NCBI GenBank assembly: GCA_963682025.1
Contig: OY821518.1
Location: forward strand, 129,810,229-129,874,228
DNA length: 64,000 nt
Direction: 5' to 3'
Source of the DNA: Cordilura impudica
Lineage: Eukaryota; Arthropoda; Insecta; Diptera; Scathophagidae
Below are positions 31,030 to 42,060 of this stretch, in pieces; the stretch's first letter is position 1; each line of letters starts with the position of its first letter. The position numbers were made by a program, and so were the translations under genes. The notes below the pieces were generated by a model. The model ran no database searches, was not told where the DNA came from, and was given only the letters and a program-made list of their open reading frames with translations.

Positions 31030-32265
31030 AATGGGAGATCCAATATGTGATTTCTTTTCAATCTTCTCGTTTCGTTCGTGCTGTCTAACAAAGATATCGC
31101 AACAGGATTGACATGGTTGTTCAGCCTCTGCTTATAATGTTAATTTTCGAACGGACGACATTGAGAGGTCTCGCTTAATCACATTATTTCTGACATACCG
31201 TGGTGCATCAATGATTAATCTCAATGTTTTAGATTGGTATCGTTCAATTATATCAATGTTTGAGTTGCTAGCCATACCCCAAAGCTAGGTACCATACGTC
31301 CAAACAAGTTTTAGAAGTACTTTGTAGATTCGTAACTTGTTTAAATTTAACTTAGATTTTGGGCCTATAAGCCAGTACAGTCTTTTTGCTTTTATTTCTA
31401 ATTGTTGTTGTTTACTTTTAATATGAGCATTCCAAGTAAGTCTGCGATCAAGTACCATTCCGAAATATTTCACTTTTACTTGTTTCGGAATTACGTTGCC
31501 ATTTTTGGTTACATCGGTGCAATAACCAGCTTTGAGTGCAAATGTTGTATGATTAGATTTCTCAGCATTTACCTTAACATTCCATTTTTTTTAGTCAATC
31601 GTCAAGTTCATTAAATTCATTTTGCAAAATTATCGACGCTTCAGCTACAGACTCACTTGTAGCAATAATTGCAATATCATCCGCATATATAGCCACCATT
31701 ACATTGTCTCTTGTAGGCACATCCGATGTGTATATTGTGTATAAAGTTGGACCAAGTACACTACCCTGAGGTATTCCAGCATTTATTTCATATAAATTTT
31801 AAATGCTTTAATAAAACTTAACGTAAAAATGTCTGTTAGAAAGATAACTTTAAAAAAGCAGGTAATAAAGTGCAGGTAGAAATTTTTTTATCTTGTAAAG
31901 TAGTCCTAAGTGCAAAACTCTATTAAAAGCTTTCGGAATATCAAGAAAAGCAGCAAAACAGTACACTTTTTCTTCCAAAGCCTCAGTTATAACTCTAACA
32001 ATGCGATGAATCTGTTCAGGAATCCATTGTTTATAATCTAAATCCAAATTGATGTTCTGGAATGATGTTTCTGTTTTCCAAAACCGGTAACAATCTTTGC
32101 AAACAGATTTTTTCAAATATTTTCCGAAAAATAACAAGTAGCCTTATTGGCCTGAATGAAGTTACCAGATGTTCTGGTTTATTAGGTTTATGAATCATAA
32201 TTTCCGCACATTTCCACTGCTATGGAAAATAATTAAGTCTTATAATTGAGTTAAAAATCAATGTT
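31030..32265 (-). pseudogene. Jockey ORF2, RT and C-terminal part
   Basis: Reading the minus strand: LTLIFNSIIRLNYFP, FRPIRLLVIFRKIFEK, KQWIPEQIHRIVRVITEA, FLDIPKAFNRVLHLGLLYKI, INAGIPQGSVLGPTLYTIY, YADDIAIIATSES (catalytic aspartates, codons near 31672-31683), KYFGMVLDRRLTWNAHI, then RYQSKTLRLIIDAPRYVR. These are RT motifs in their normal order for a Jockey element. Several frame changes and stops, plus a short deletion near 31800-31850, show decay. Confidence 0.8.
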
Positions 32266-32323
32266 AACAAGAGTGTTAAATTCGGCTGTGCCGAATTTTT
32301 TGATACTCTCCACCAGAGTCTTT

Positions 32324-33120
32324 ATACCCTATACCACTATGTGGTTTGGGTATAATGACTTTGTGCTGCTGTTTGTAACAACCAAAAATATTTGACCTAC
32401 ACCCATCTTTAATTATACCGATCGAATCAGAATCACTATCTGATTCGATTTAACGATGTCCGTCCGTCCGTCTGTGTGTTCATGTAAAGCTTGTAATCAA
32501 ACTGCAGGTCGCAAATATGAATATATTTTGATGAAATTTGGTATTTAAGCTTTTATCGGCCATAGGATGAACGCTATTGAAATTGGCGAGAATCGGTTCA
32601 TGTTATGACCTAGCCCCCATACAAATGACCCCTATGAAATCAACATATATTGCCATAAGATCCAAATTATCATACAAATCTTAGTCAAATTGGGTTTGTA
32701 TGTATTTATTACATCCATTAATCAGTAGTCCAAAAATGATCTCTATTGGACAACTCTTAGTCATAAGCCCCATATAGAGCTGCTCCCCGATCTCCACTTA
32801 AATCTATCAAAAAAAACAAAAATATGGCACAGATTTTTCTCTAATTTGGTTTGTATATGTTTTTTTTTTCAAAATATAAGTGACTTTACCAAATATGGTC
32901 AGGATCGGTCAATTTTTCGACCTAGTCCCCATATAAATATAGCACCCGATAAGAACTTTTTCATATCTGCAGCCAAAAAAATTAAGAAAAATCCCACTCA
33001 AATTTGGTTTATGCTTATTTTCTATATCCAGTTAGTTGGGCCTGAGAGATAGGGTCTCTAAACGCATGGTATAGGGTATCGTATAGTCGGTCTAGACCGA
33101 CTATAATTTTCTTACTTGTT
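32324..33120 (+). mobile_element. Helentron-like family 2, complete copy
   Basis: ATACCCTATACCACTATGTG at the 5' end; GGTATAGGGTATCGTATAGT, the hairpin GTCGGTCTAGACCGAC and CTTACTTGTT at the 3' end. It is inserted in the minisatellite of the family-1 element. Confidence 0.75.
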
Positions 33121-33142
33121 AATTTTTAATTTTTCAATTTTT

Positions 33143-33842
33143 ATACCCTATACCACTATGTGGTTTGGTTATAATGACTTTGTGCTGCTGTTTGTAACCA
33201 CCAAAAATATTTGACCTAGACCCATCTTTTATTATACCGATCGAATTAGAATCACTATCTGATTCGATTTAACGATGTCCGTCCGTCCGTCCGTCTGTGT
33301 GTCCACGTAAAGCTTGTAATCAAACTGCAGGTCGCAAATATGAATATATTTTGATGAAATTTGGTATTTAAGCTTTTATCGGCCATAGGATGAACGCTAT
33401 TGAAATTGGCGAGAATCGGTTCATGTTAAGACCTAGCCCCCATACAAATCACCCCTATGAAATCGTATGCGTTTATTACATCCATTAATCAGTAGTCTAA
33501 AAATTATTCCTATTGGACATCTCTTAGTCATAGGCCCCATATGGAGCTGCTTCCCGATCTTCACTTAAATCATCAAAAAACAAAAATATTGCACTGATTC
33601 TTCTCAAATTTTGTTTGTATATATTTTTGCAAAATACAAGAGACTTTACCAAACATGGTCAGGATATAGATATGAACTTTTTCATATCTGCAGCAAAAAA
33701 AATTAATAAAAATCCCACTCAAATCTGGTTTATGCTTATTTTCTATATCCAGTTCGTTGGGCCTGAGAGATAGGGTCTCTAAACGCATGGTATAGGGTAT
33801 CGTATAGTCGGTCTAGACCGACTATAATTTTCTTACTGGTTT
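33143..33842 (+). mobile_element. Helentron-like family 2, second copy with internal deletion
   Basis: Same ends and hairpin as the copy just upstream, from which it is separated by only 22 bp of T-rich minisatellite. It lacks a stretch near 33465 and another near 33666 that the neighbour has. The terminus reads TTCTTACTGGTT. Confidence 0.72.
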
Positions 33843-34790
33843 ATTTTTAATTTTTAATGTTTAATTTTTAAGTTTTAATTTTTAATTTTTATTTGTTAAA
33901 TTTTTCATTTTTAATTTTTAGTTTTTAATTTTTAATTTTTAATTTTTAATTTTTAAACTTTAATTATTAATTTTTAATTTTTCGTTATTCATTATTCATT
34001 TTTCATTACTCATTTTTCAATCTTAATTTTTCATGTTCCATTTTTCAATTTTCATTTTACACTTTCCATTTTTCATATTTCAGTTTCCATTTTCCATTTT
34101 AAATTTTTCATTTTTTAATTTTCCATTTTTCATTTTTAATTTTTCAATTTCCATTTGCCATTTTTCATTTTTCAATTTTCATTTTCCATTTTTCATTTTT
34201 AAATTTTTATTTTCCATTTTTAATTTTTCAATTTTCAATTTCCATTTTCTATTAGTCATTTTTCATTCTTCAATTTTCATTTTCCATTTTTCATTTTTCA
34301 ATTTTCATTTTCCATTTCCATTCCCTTTTTCAATTTTCATTTTCCATTTTCAATTTTCCATTTTTCATATTTCGGTTTTCGTTTCCATTTTCCACTTTCC
34401 ATTTTTCAATTTTCATTTTCAATTTTTCAATTTCATTTTACATTTCACATTTTGCATTTTGCATTTTTCAATTTTCTTTTTCCATTTTTCATTTTCCACT
34501 TTCCATTCTCCATTTTTCATATTCTATTTTACATTTTTCATTTTCCGTTTTTCATTTTCCATTCTCAATTTTCTGTTTTCCGTTTTCCATTTTTCATTTT
34601 ACAATTTTCTTTTTTCATTTTCCATTTTCTATTCTCTATTTTTCATTTTCTATTTTACATTTTCCATTTTCCATTTTTAATTTTCCATTTTTCAATTTTT
34701 TTTTTCATTCTCCATTTTCCATTTTCATTTTCCGTTGGAAAGTTTTCATTTTTCGATTTCATTTTTTCTTTCATATTGGCGATTTTTTTT
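33843..34790. repeat. T-rich minisatellite (complement of the A-rich array)
   Basis: Units of the type TTTTTAA and TTTTCCATTTTTCA, the reverse complement of the array at 8930-10892. The purer TTTTTAA part is nearest the element's 3' end, as in the other copy. Long frames through it are low-complexity artefacts. Confidence 0.88.
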
Positions 34791-35287
34791 TTATTATAAC
34801 GTGATAACGATAAAAAAAATATGTGGCAATACTACTAACATGAGCTATGTTCTGTGTTCTTGGTATTGTTAATATATATGCATATTATTTTTGTGGCATT
34901 TTTTTTATGTTGTTGTACAATTATTATGTTCAACCACTAAACTGTTACAACAAACACACTATGTTTTATGTTTTTTTTAGAGATATCTACATATTTTTGG
35001 TCGTATCTAATCACAATGATGCCCGATGTAGCCCATTTTCAATACCAACCTGCTGGGAATTATGGCAAATGATATTTTTGTAACCTTATCCAGTTAGATG
35101 GCTTTTTTTTGTGAATGAGCGTGATTTCAACAGACAGACGGACAGACGGACATCGCTATATCGACTCGAGCTGTGATAAGGATCAAGAATATATATACTT
35201 TATGGGGTCGGAAATTAGTTTTTCGATGCGTTACAAACGGAATGACAAACCTATATATACCCTCTGCCACTGACGTGTGGAGGGTAT

Positions 35288-36713
35288 AAAAATATGACGC
35301 ATTTATGTGGTAGTTAACCGACAACATTGGCATCAACTGAATCGTATCCAGGGAATTTTTTCTTGTTCAACATTTGTATTTCATTTTTAATTTTATTAGG
35401 TGTAAAAAATATAATTGGTATATCCATTTGTAAAGGGCAATCCAAAAAATCGTTTATCTCTTGTTGCGCTGCCGAATTGAAAAAAAAAAGCGTGAACGTA
35501 TTTTTAAGGTGGATAGCAATTGTTTTTGAGGTATCTTTGCCAGTCCTACACCAGAATCCATCAGAATTTTTAATAAGAATATTTCTTTTTGTTGGTCTTT
35601 TTAAAAATTTTGTAGCTTTCCACAACTGATGTTCATCATATTTTGAATTATTAATTTCTTCAAGAAATTCTGAGGTTTTTCATTTTTTCGTTCATACAAT
35701 AAAGTTTTAAGTTCTTTCTTTACAGGCTTTATTATATAAACGTTTCTCATATGGATTTCTACTTATTTGCCACCTTTTACGTAATCTTCTTTTTTCTCTT
35801 ATGAGTTGTCTAATTTCAAAAGAAATATTAAAGTTAGAGTAATTTTCTTGATATGTTTGTACTTGTGCTGGTGTTGAAATATGCGCAACTTTGTGTATTC
35901 CATTTGTGAAACATTCAACCGTTTCATCAAGCTCGATTTCAGTTTTTAGGCTGATATTAAGTCTAATATTGCTGTTAAGGTACTGTTGAAAAGGCGGAAT
36001 ATTTGTGTTTGGAGTTAATATATGATATTTAGGAGATTTCAAGATGACTGTGGTATTTATGTCGACTAGAACGGGTGAGTGGTCTGAACTTAGTTTAGTA
36101 CTATCTTTTATTTCTAGTTTATGGCTAGGTATACCAGAATAAATAAAGTCTAATAAATACGGAATTTTTTGCGGGTCACTAAGTCAGTATGTTGGTGATC
36201 CAGTAGATAAGCATGAAAAGTTTTTATTTGTTAAACATTTGAGTAGTTCTGTACCTTTAGGATTTGAAACTCTAGAGCCCCACCAAGGGTGCTTAGCGTT
36301 GTAGTCACCACCAACAAGAAATCGTCTGCCAAGTTTGTTGAAAAATGCTTCATATTGACGACATCTAACACTATGTCGTGGAGGAAAATATATTGATGAT
36401 ATCGCTAAATCAACATCATTACGTTTCAGTTTAATACGTGTTGCCCGCAAATATGGTTCTTGTACTCCATTTATGACTTCATATTTTATTGAGGATTTGA
36501 TCAGTATTTCTGAACCAGCATGGGCTTTATTGTCGGGATGATTCGAATGTATTAGATCATAACCGTCAATTTTAAAAAAGCTTTTGTTGTTAAAATGTGT
36601 CTCGGAAACTAGAAGTATATCAATGTAGTTTGTTTTAAGAAAAATTTCTGTTTCATTTGTATGATTGGGGATGCCGTTAGCATTCCATATTGCTTAACTT
36701 AAGTTTATACGCA
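35288..36713 (-). pseudogene. Jockey ORF2, endonuclease and linker part
   Basis: From MRINLS near 36713: AIWNANGIPNHTNETEIFLK (APE motif I), ILLVSETHFN, IDGYDLIHSNHP, AISSIYFPP, FLVGGDYNAKHPWWGS (GGDxNAKH motif) and SDHSPVLVDI (SDH motif). These identify an apurinic-type endonuclease domain. The linker YHILTPNTNIPPFQQYL through KRRLRKRWQISRNPYEKR and the pre-RT segment KKKFPGYDSVDANVV follow. Stops occur near 36706, 36184 and 35314. It continues past the nested element at 32265. Confidence 0.8.
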
Positions 36714-36824
36714 TAATTTTGTCATAATAAGCTGCATCATACTTAAAAGTTTGTTAATTCATTTTGTTTTTCTATAAACATTTCAAAACTTTTTAAGATA
36801 GTTTGTTCCTGAATTGATTTTCTT

Positions 36825-37266
36825 CGAAAAATGGACCGATTCTGAACATATTTGGTAAGGTCAATAATTTTTAGCAAAAACATAAACAAAGGAAATTTGA
36901 GACAGATTTAAGTGAAGATCGGGAATAAGTTTCATATGGGGGCTATAACTTAGAATTGTCATATAAGGTTTATTTTTGGACTACTGATAAATGGATGTAA
37001 TAAATATGCACAAACCCAATTTGACCGAGATCTATATGTTAATTTTGATATTATGGCAATATTAGTAGATTTCTTAGGGGTCATTTGTATGGGGACTAGG
37101 TCTGAATATGAACCGATTTTCACCAATTTCAATAGCGTTCATCCTATGGCTGAGAGAAGCTTATATACTAAATTTCATCAAAACATATCTATATTTTCGA
37201 CCTATAGTTTACATGGACACGTGGATCGACGGACAGACGGACTTACGGACATCGTTAAATCGACTC
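36825..37266 (-). mobile_element. Helentron-like family 2 fragment
   Basis: Reverse copy lacking both tips: CGAAAAATGGACCGATTCTG, then ACTACTGATAAATGGATGTA, CATTTGTATGGGGACTAGGT and CGGACATCGTTAAATCGACT. It stops abruptly at the outer edge of the next transposon. Confidence 0.6.
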
Positions 37267-40200
37267 GTTATTTTTTCCAGGATTCTGGCAAAAATTGGTA
37301 AAATTGCTGTAGTGAATATGTTAAATTATAATCTGAAATATTTTTTTTAACTAACCCTATTTTGTCATGGGGGTCAATATGACCCATTTTTTTAAAACAA
37401 AATTAAAAACCATCATCGTCCAAATTATGATTAATAAGCAACTATTTTAAATTAGAAACTGAAAATTTGTTTGGAAAAAATTAACCCTTTTAGTGTTGGA
37501 GGTCAACCCATTTCTTAATTTTGTATTTTAATCTTATATTACAATATTGGGTCTTAGGATGCACTTTACCGAAGTTATCACATACAAGAGCTAATTTACT
37601 TCGCTTACCGCACTCAGAGTCTATAAATTTATGTGTGAACGACATACAAAAAAATAAATTACCATTACCCATGCGGATCAGATTTTAATTTTGTTATTAT
37701 CGTCAAAAACAGTAATAGTGTTACCATCTACTGATAAGTATGGACAAAAACCTATTAGTAAGGACATAAAACAATTGTTAGTTTAAATTTAACGGATTTA
37801 GAAATGAACAACTAATAATACAACTAATACATATAACTATTTCGGGTTTTCCCCTATTAAGTTTAAAATCCTTACAAAAAAATTAGTTTATAGTAGAAAT
37901 AAATACAAATAAATCAGTTGTTTTAAATCAGTTGAAAGCGATTCATGTTTTAAGTATTTTTTTTTGTAAATTCTATAAATTTAAATATGCCACTACTAAG
38001 AAGTGAAATCTACTTAATTGGTCACAAAAAAAAAAACAACTATCTGGTAGTAAGCTTCCATCAAAATTAGATTGTCTTAGAGTTTTTTTTTATAATTTAA
38101 GAACTACGAAGTCAAATGCTGTAAAAAGTGCTCGTCTAGTTATAAAGGAGTGCTCAATTTTTTGGGAAAAGGCCCGCATTCCTATCATGACAAGCACAAA
38201 CGCAGAAAATAAATTAGTGGCCTTGTATAATGAGTGGAGGCAGTTATCGAAACGTAAATTTAGAGATTCTGATATATTAAAACAAAGGAGAGAATCTTGA
38301 AAAATTTCACTGGACGATTTATTTGATATGGCTCATGTGGATGCACTCAATCTACTAAAAATCGAGGAAGACACGCAATTTTTGATACAACAGAGATTAA
38401 AAGGCCGTAAAGGGTGCATGGCAGGTATTGATGTAAACTTAAAAAAAAGGAAGAAAACGGGAAAAACGTCAACGTGAGGCTGAAATTAATATGCAAAAGT
38501 TTTTGGAAGCTCCATCAACCTCAAAAGGTAAATCTATACATAAAATTTTACCCATTTTAACCAAAATGTTATTGCTTAAAAATTGGTCCATAGCTTCAGA
38601 TAACAAAGTGTTTTAAATTTTTTACAAAAACTATTAAAAATTAAGTTTAACAGATTGTATTGCCTACTATTCTTTATGTTTGGATGAGTCAGACGACGAA
38701 GAATCCACTCAAAGCGAGAATGACGATATTGTTTTGAATGCACAAATAGAGGATAATGTCACAAACGCGAAAAGAAAAAGAGCTTGCAAGGAAATTTTGA
38801 CAACAAGACTAGCAGCTGTTTTGGATAAATTAAAGTTAAGTTCCAGAGATACAGTTCATACACTAATAGCTGTTCTGGATGCAGTTGGGCTAAGCTCATC
38901 CGAATTTATTATAAACCGTAATTCAATTCGTCAGCAAAGGGATGCGTTACGAAAAGCAAAAAGCGCAAACATTGTATCAACGTTTAAAAAAAACTCTCAA
39001 CCATTCAACAATTCACTGGGATACAAAACTTTTATCTAGCGTAACAGGGAAAACCGAAGACCGTCTCTCAATAATAGCAACTGCACCAAAGATAGAACAA
39101 GTGTTAAATATTCCTGATATACCATCGGGAACTGGCTTGGAAATTGCATCTGCAGTCTATGATACTCTTGAGGAACACAATATTTTGGACATAACAGAGG
39201 CCTTTGTGTTTGATATAACCGCGTCAAACACAGGCAAATTTAGAGGAGCTTGCAATATTTTAGAAAAAAGAATCGGACGAGACATTTTATTCCTTGGCTG
39301 CAGACATCACATTTTGGAAATAGTGTTAGCAGGTGTATTTACGGAAGAGATGGGATTGTCTACTGGCCCTGAAATTATTATATTTAAAAAATTTAAAAAG
39401 CATTGGCCCAACATAAAACAAAATATATTTTTGACGGGATTAAGATTTCCACGACTTAAAACTATTTTAGGTGATGAAAGTGATGAGATTTTAAGCTTCG
39501 CAAACCAAAAAATTAAGGAGGGCTTTCCACGGAATGATTACCAAGAGTTTCTTGAATTAATTATAATTTTCTTGGGTGGAATTCCTCCCCGAGGATTGAA
39601 ATTTTCTAAACCAGGAGCTATGCACTTTGCTAGGTGGATGGCGAAAGCCATTTATTCCTTAAAAATTTTAATGTTTCGGGACCAGTTCCCTGACATAACC
39701 GAATCTGAAGTAAATGGTTTAATTGAAGTTGTTGGCTTCATTATTAAGTGTTATTCGAGCTTCTGGTTCAATGCAGACAAAGCAGAACAAGCTCCTGTAA
39801 ATGATTTAGAATTTATAAGAAAATTAGAAAGCTACAAAACTATTAATGTAAAAATAGCAGAAAAAGCTATATTTAAATTTATCAATCACCTTTATTATTT
39901 AAATGATGAATGTGTGGGGTTCGCTTTATTCGATGATAGAATTGACGACGAAACTAAAGCCAACTTATCTGAAAAGATGTACTTGAATCATGTTGAATAA
40001 GAAAATAATGAAGAAGGCGAAGAAATTTCGAAAAAGCTACTTATCAAGCAGGAAAATATCAAAAAATTCATTGACAGAGACAATTCATCAATTTTGAAAG
40101 ACTTGTTCTCCAAAAATACCAAAAGGCTTTTGAACAGGTTTAAGATTTCCACAGATTTCTTAGAAATAGATCCAAGTACTTGGAATGATTTGGAGGAATA

Positions 40201-40860
40201 TAGAAAAGGAAAGGAAATTATTCGAAACTTAAAGATCAAATAGTATAATGACTGCGCCGAAAGAGGAATTAAACTAGTTCAAAATAACCATGAAAAAATA
40301 ACAAAAGATGAAGAGCAGAGGCAATACTTATTCAAAGTTAGAAAAAATTGTATTAGTACTTCATTCAAAATTATTAACTTGGTTTTATTTTTTACTTGTC
40401 AAGTTGTACAAAATTAAAGGCAACAATATTCAAAAGAAGCAAATTTAAAAGACTTAAGCAATGATTATAATTAAATAATGTGATAATACTAGTAATTATT
40501 AAAAATTAATATGTATTCTTTTTGAATGTACTTGACAAACTTTAATTTAAAAAAATAATTCATTTAAACTAATTATTAAAACAATTTTTTAAAATGCAAA
40601 TCTATAAGTTTTTTACTGGGTAATTTGTGACCTTATAGAACAAAAGTATTACTTTTTACGTGTTTTTTAATAAGTATACCACAAAATTTTTAACAATACT
40701 GGTTTTAAATTGTGTTCTAAAAATGGGTCATATTGACCCTCATGACACAAAAGGTTTATTTTTTTCAAAAAATATTTCTGATTATAACTTACAAATTTTC
40801 ACTACAATTATTTTACCAATTTTTACCAGAATCCTGGGAAAAATAAAGATTTCATTAAAC
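37267..40860 (+). mobile_element. DNA transposon of unassigned superfamily with about 140-bp inverted ends
   Basis: The left end (about 37267-37410) and right end (about 40720-40860) are inverted copies over about 140 bp. Both contain CCAGGATTCTGG, AAAAATTGGTAAAAT, ATTATAATC-GAAATATTTTT and the palindrome GGGTCAATATGACCC close to the inner edge. Between them lies one spliced, transposase-like gene on the plus strand. The left flank is a Helentron-like fragment that stops exactly at the repeat. No target duplication was identified. Confidence 0.65.
38090..40243 (+). pseudogene. Transposase-like protein of unassigned family, with one intron
   Basis: Exon 1 (about 38090-38527) reads KSARLVIKECSIFWEKARIP, LYNEWRQLSKR, LDDLFDMAHVDALNLLKIEE and FLIQQRLKGRKGCMAGID. 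A 126-bp GT-AG intron (38528-38653) splits an aspartate codon in frame. Exon 2 starts with an acidic run (DESDDEESTQSENDD), then LKLSSRDTVHTLIAVLDAV, then in another frame VFDITASNTGKFRGACNILE, FLGCRHHILEIVLA, EFLELIIIFLGGIPPRGLKF and PGAMHFARWMAKAIYSLKI. The D-x-x-x-SNTG, CRHH and ARW blocks recall the D, C-H and RW positions of hAT-like RNase-H transposases, but I cannot name the family. Lesions: a stop near 38299, frameshifts near 38453 and 38970, and a stop at 39998. Confidence 0.6.
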
Positions 40861-41154
40861 AATTACAGTAAAAATACATTATTTCGTATAATCTGAACTT
40901 TGACCTCTAGGGGGCACGGCTTTAAGTTATCCGATTTACCTCAAATTTTCACCATATTAGTTTTAGACCAAGTGTCACAATATTCCGCCCAGGGCTAAGC
41001 GATAATCAAAAATTTTTATTTCAATGCCACCCTACTGACCACATTAGACCTCCTGTAATTTTTATCGGTGCTAATTTTGAATTTGCAACAATGTTAATTT
41101 TATTTTATATATGTATATACCTATATCTATACTAATATTATAAAGGGGTAATGT
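40861..41154. other. Intergenic, nothing recognised
   Basis: No gene or clear element between the long-TIR transposon and the Tc1 fragments. TCTATACTAATATTATAAAG at 41128 is simple AT-rich sequence. Confidence 0.35.
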
Positions 41155-41258
41155 GAGTTTTGAATCCCATTAGCAGATAACCAGTCTTTAATCAACTGTG
41201 ACGAGTGTTTAGGGTCATTATCATGCTGAAACACCCATCGAAGTGATATTTCGCAGAA
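41155..41258 (-). pseudogene. Tc1 transposase fragment
   Basis: The minus strand reads SLRWVFQHDNDPKHSSQLI followed by KDWLSANGIQ, the second catalytic aspartate region of a Tc1 transposase. Nothing of the rest of the gene is adjacent. It abuts a different Tc1 in the opposite orientation. Confidence 0.65.
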
Positions 41259-41262
41259 ATTG

Positions 41263-42060
41263 CAAGTGAAATCGGCAGAAGTCGAAAGGTTATTTATAAT
41301 TATTCGAAAAATATTGAAAATTATGGCAAAATAAAAGCAGTGGTAGAAAAAATAAGTGTGCAAAACTAGCATTTGAAATGTTCTTAAATCGTCCAAACAT
41401 ATTCAAAGACAAAGAATGAAGAAAATTCCTCGTCTTTTGAAACGTCACATTAATGCAAGTTTGGAGTTTTGCAAAACTAATATGAGTACAAATTGGTCAA
41501 ATGTAAGTTGTTTAATGTTATAATAATAATTTAATTTGTTTTCTTTTAAAAGATAATTTCTTCAGATGAAAAAAATTTAATTTGGATGGTCCTGATGGGA
41601 GTTTTAGTTACTGGCGTGACTTACGAAAAGAACCCCAATGTTGTCTGGAGTTGCAAATCGTGCCCACCAAAAAGAACAGCGACAAATATTGTGAATTGCT
41701 TCAATGCAGTTTGTTGCGATTTCTACATGCCAATACAGAAAAAAAAATATATTTTTCAGCCAATGCAGCCTGCCATGCCAGCAAATTCACAAAAGAATGG
41801 GTAAGCTCGAATAATGTCGATGTTTTGGAATGGCCTGCTTGCTCTCCTGATATGAACCCCATAGAAAACATATGGCGAATTCTCGTCAGGCGAATTTATG
41901 TTGACAATCGTCAATATATGAATGTAAATGAACTAAACATTTCAATTTTCGATTTTCTTTTGAATAAATTAATAAATTCTATGAAAAATAGAATATATGA
42001 TTGCACTAAAGATGATGTTATTATTATTGTTTTTGTTATTTTTGTTAAATAAGTAAAGGA
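41263..42060 (+). pseudogene. Tc1-type transposase C, with a possible 50-bp intron
   Basis: It opens with the helix-turn-helix segment EIASEIGRSRKVIYNYSKNI, NYGKIKAVVEK, then in another frame KKIPRLLKRHINASLEFCKT and MSTNWSN. A segment bounded by GTAAGT and TTTTAAAAG (41503-41552) lies exactly where the protein is interrupted, and IISSDEKN with [14 protein letters not shown] follows. Next come [20 protein letters not shown] (second aspartate region, here N-A-A-C-H), [15 protein letters not shown] and [10 protein letters not shown]. The gene is broken by frameshifts near 41340 and 41570. Some Tc1 relatives such as Minos contain a short intron, so the splice reading is plausible but unproven. 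Confidence 0.65.

Larger units (their letters stand above)
32266..35287 (-). mobile_element. Helentron-like family 1 with minisatellite and two nested family-2 elements
   Basis: On the minus strand the 5' cap ATACCCTCCACACG is at 35287. The body runs to about 34790, then the A-rich array (33843-34790, continuing at 33121-33142). The 3' cap with GGAGAGTATC and the hairpin ATTCGGCACAGCCGAAT ends CACTCTTGTT at 32266. Two family-2 copies (32324-33120 and 33143-33842) sit in the array. Without them the element would be about 1.5 kb. Confidence 0.68.
31020..36713 (-). mobile_element. Jockey-like retroposon C, split by a Helentron-like element
   Basis: Minus-strand ORF2 starts with ATG at about 36713 and runs to about 31020. 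It is interrupted at 32266-35287 by a 3.0 kb family-1 Helentron-like element that has two family-2 elements nested in it. No ORF1 is present upstream, so the copy is 5'-truncated or rearranged. Removing the insertion leaves a continuous reading frame over the junction (CVIF-LTLIFNSIIRL). Confidence 0.8.

Noticed and set aside
34033..34799. Plus-strand frames of over 200 codons rich in F, H and I
   Set aside because: They are the mirror of the same minisatellite in the second element; no protein family resemblance.
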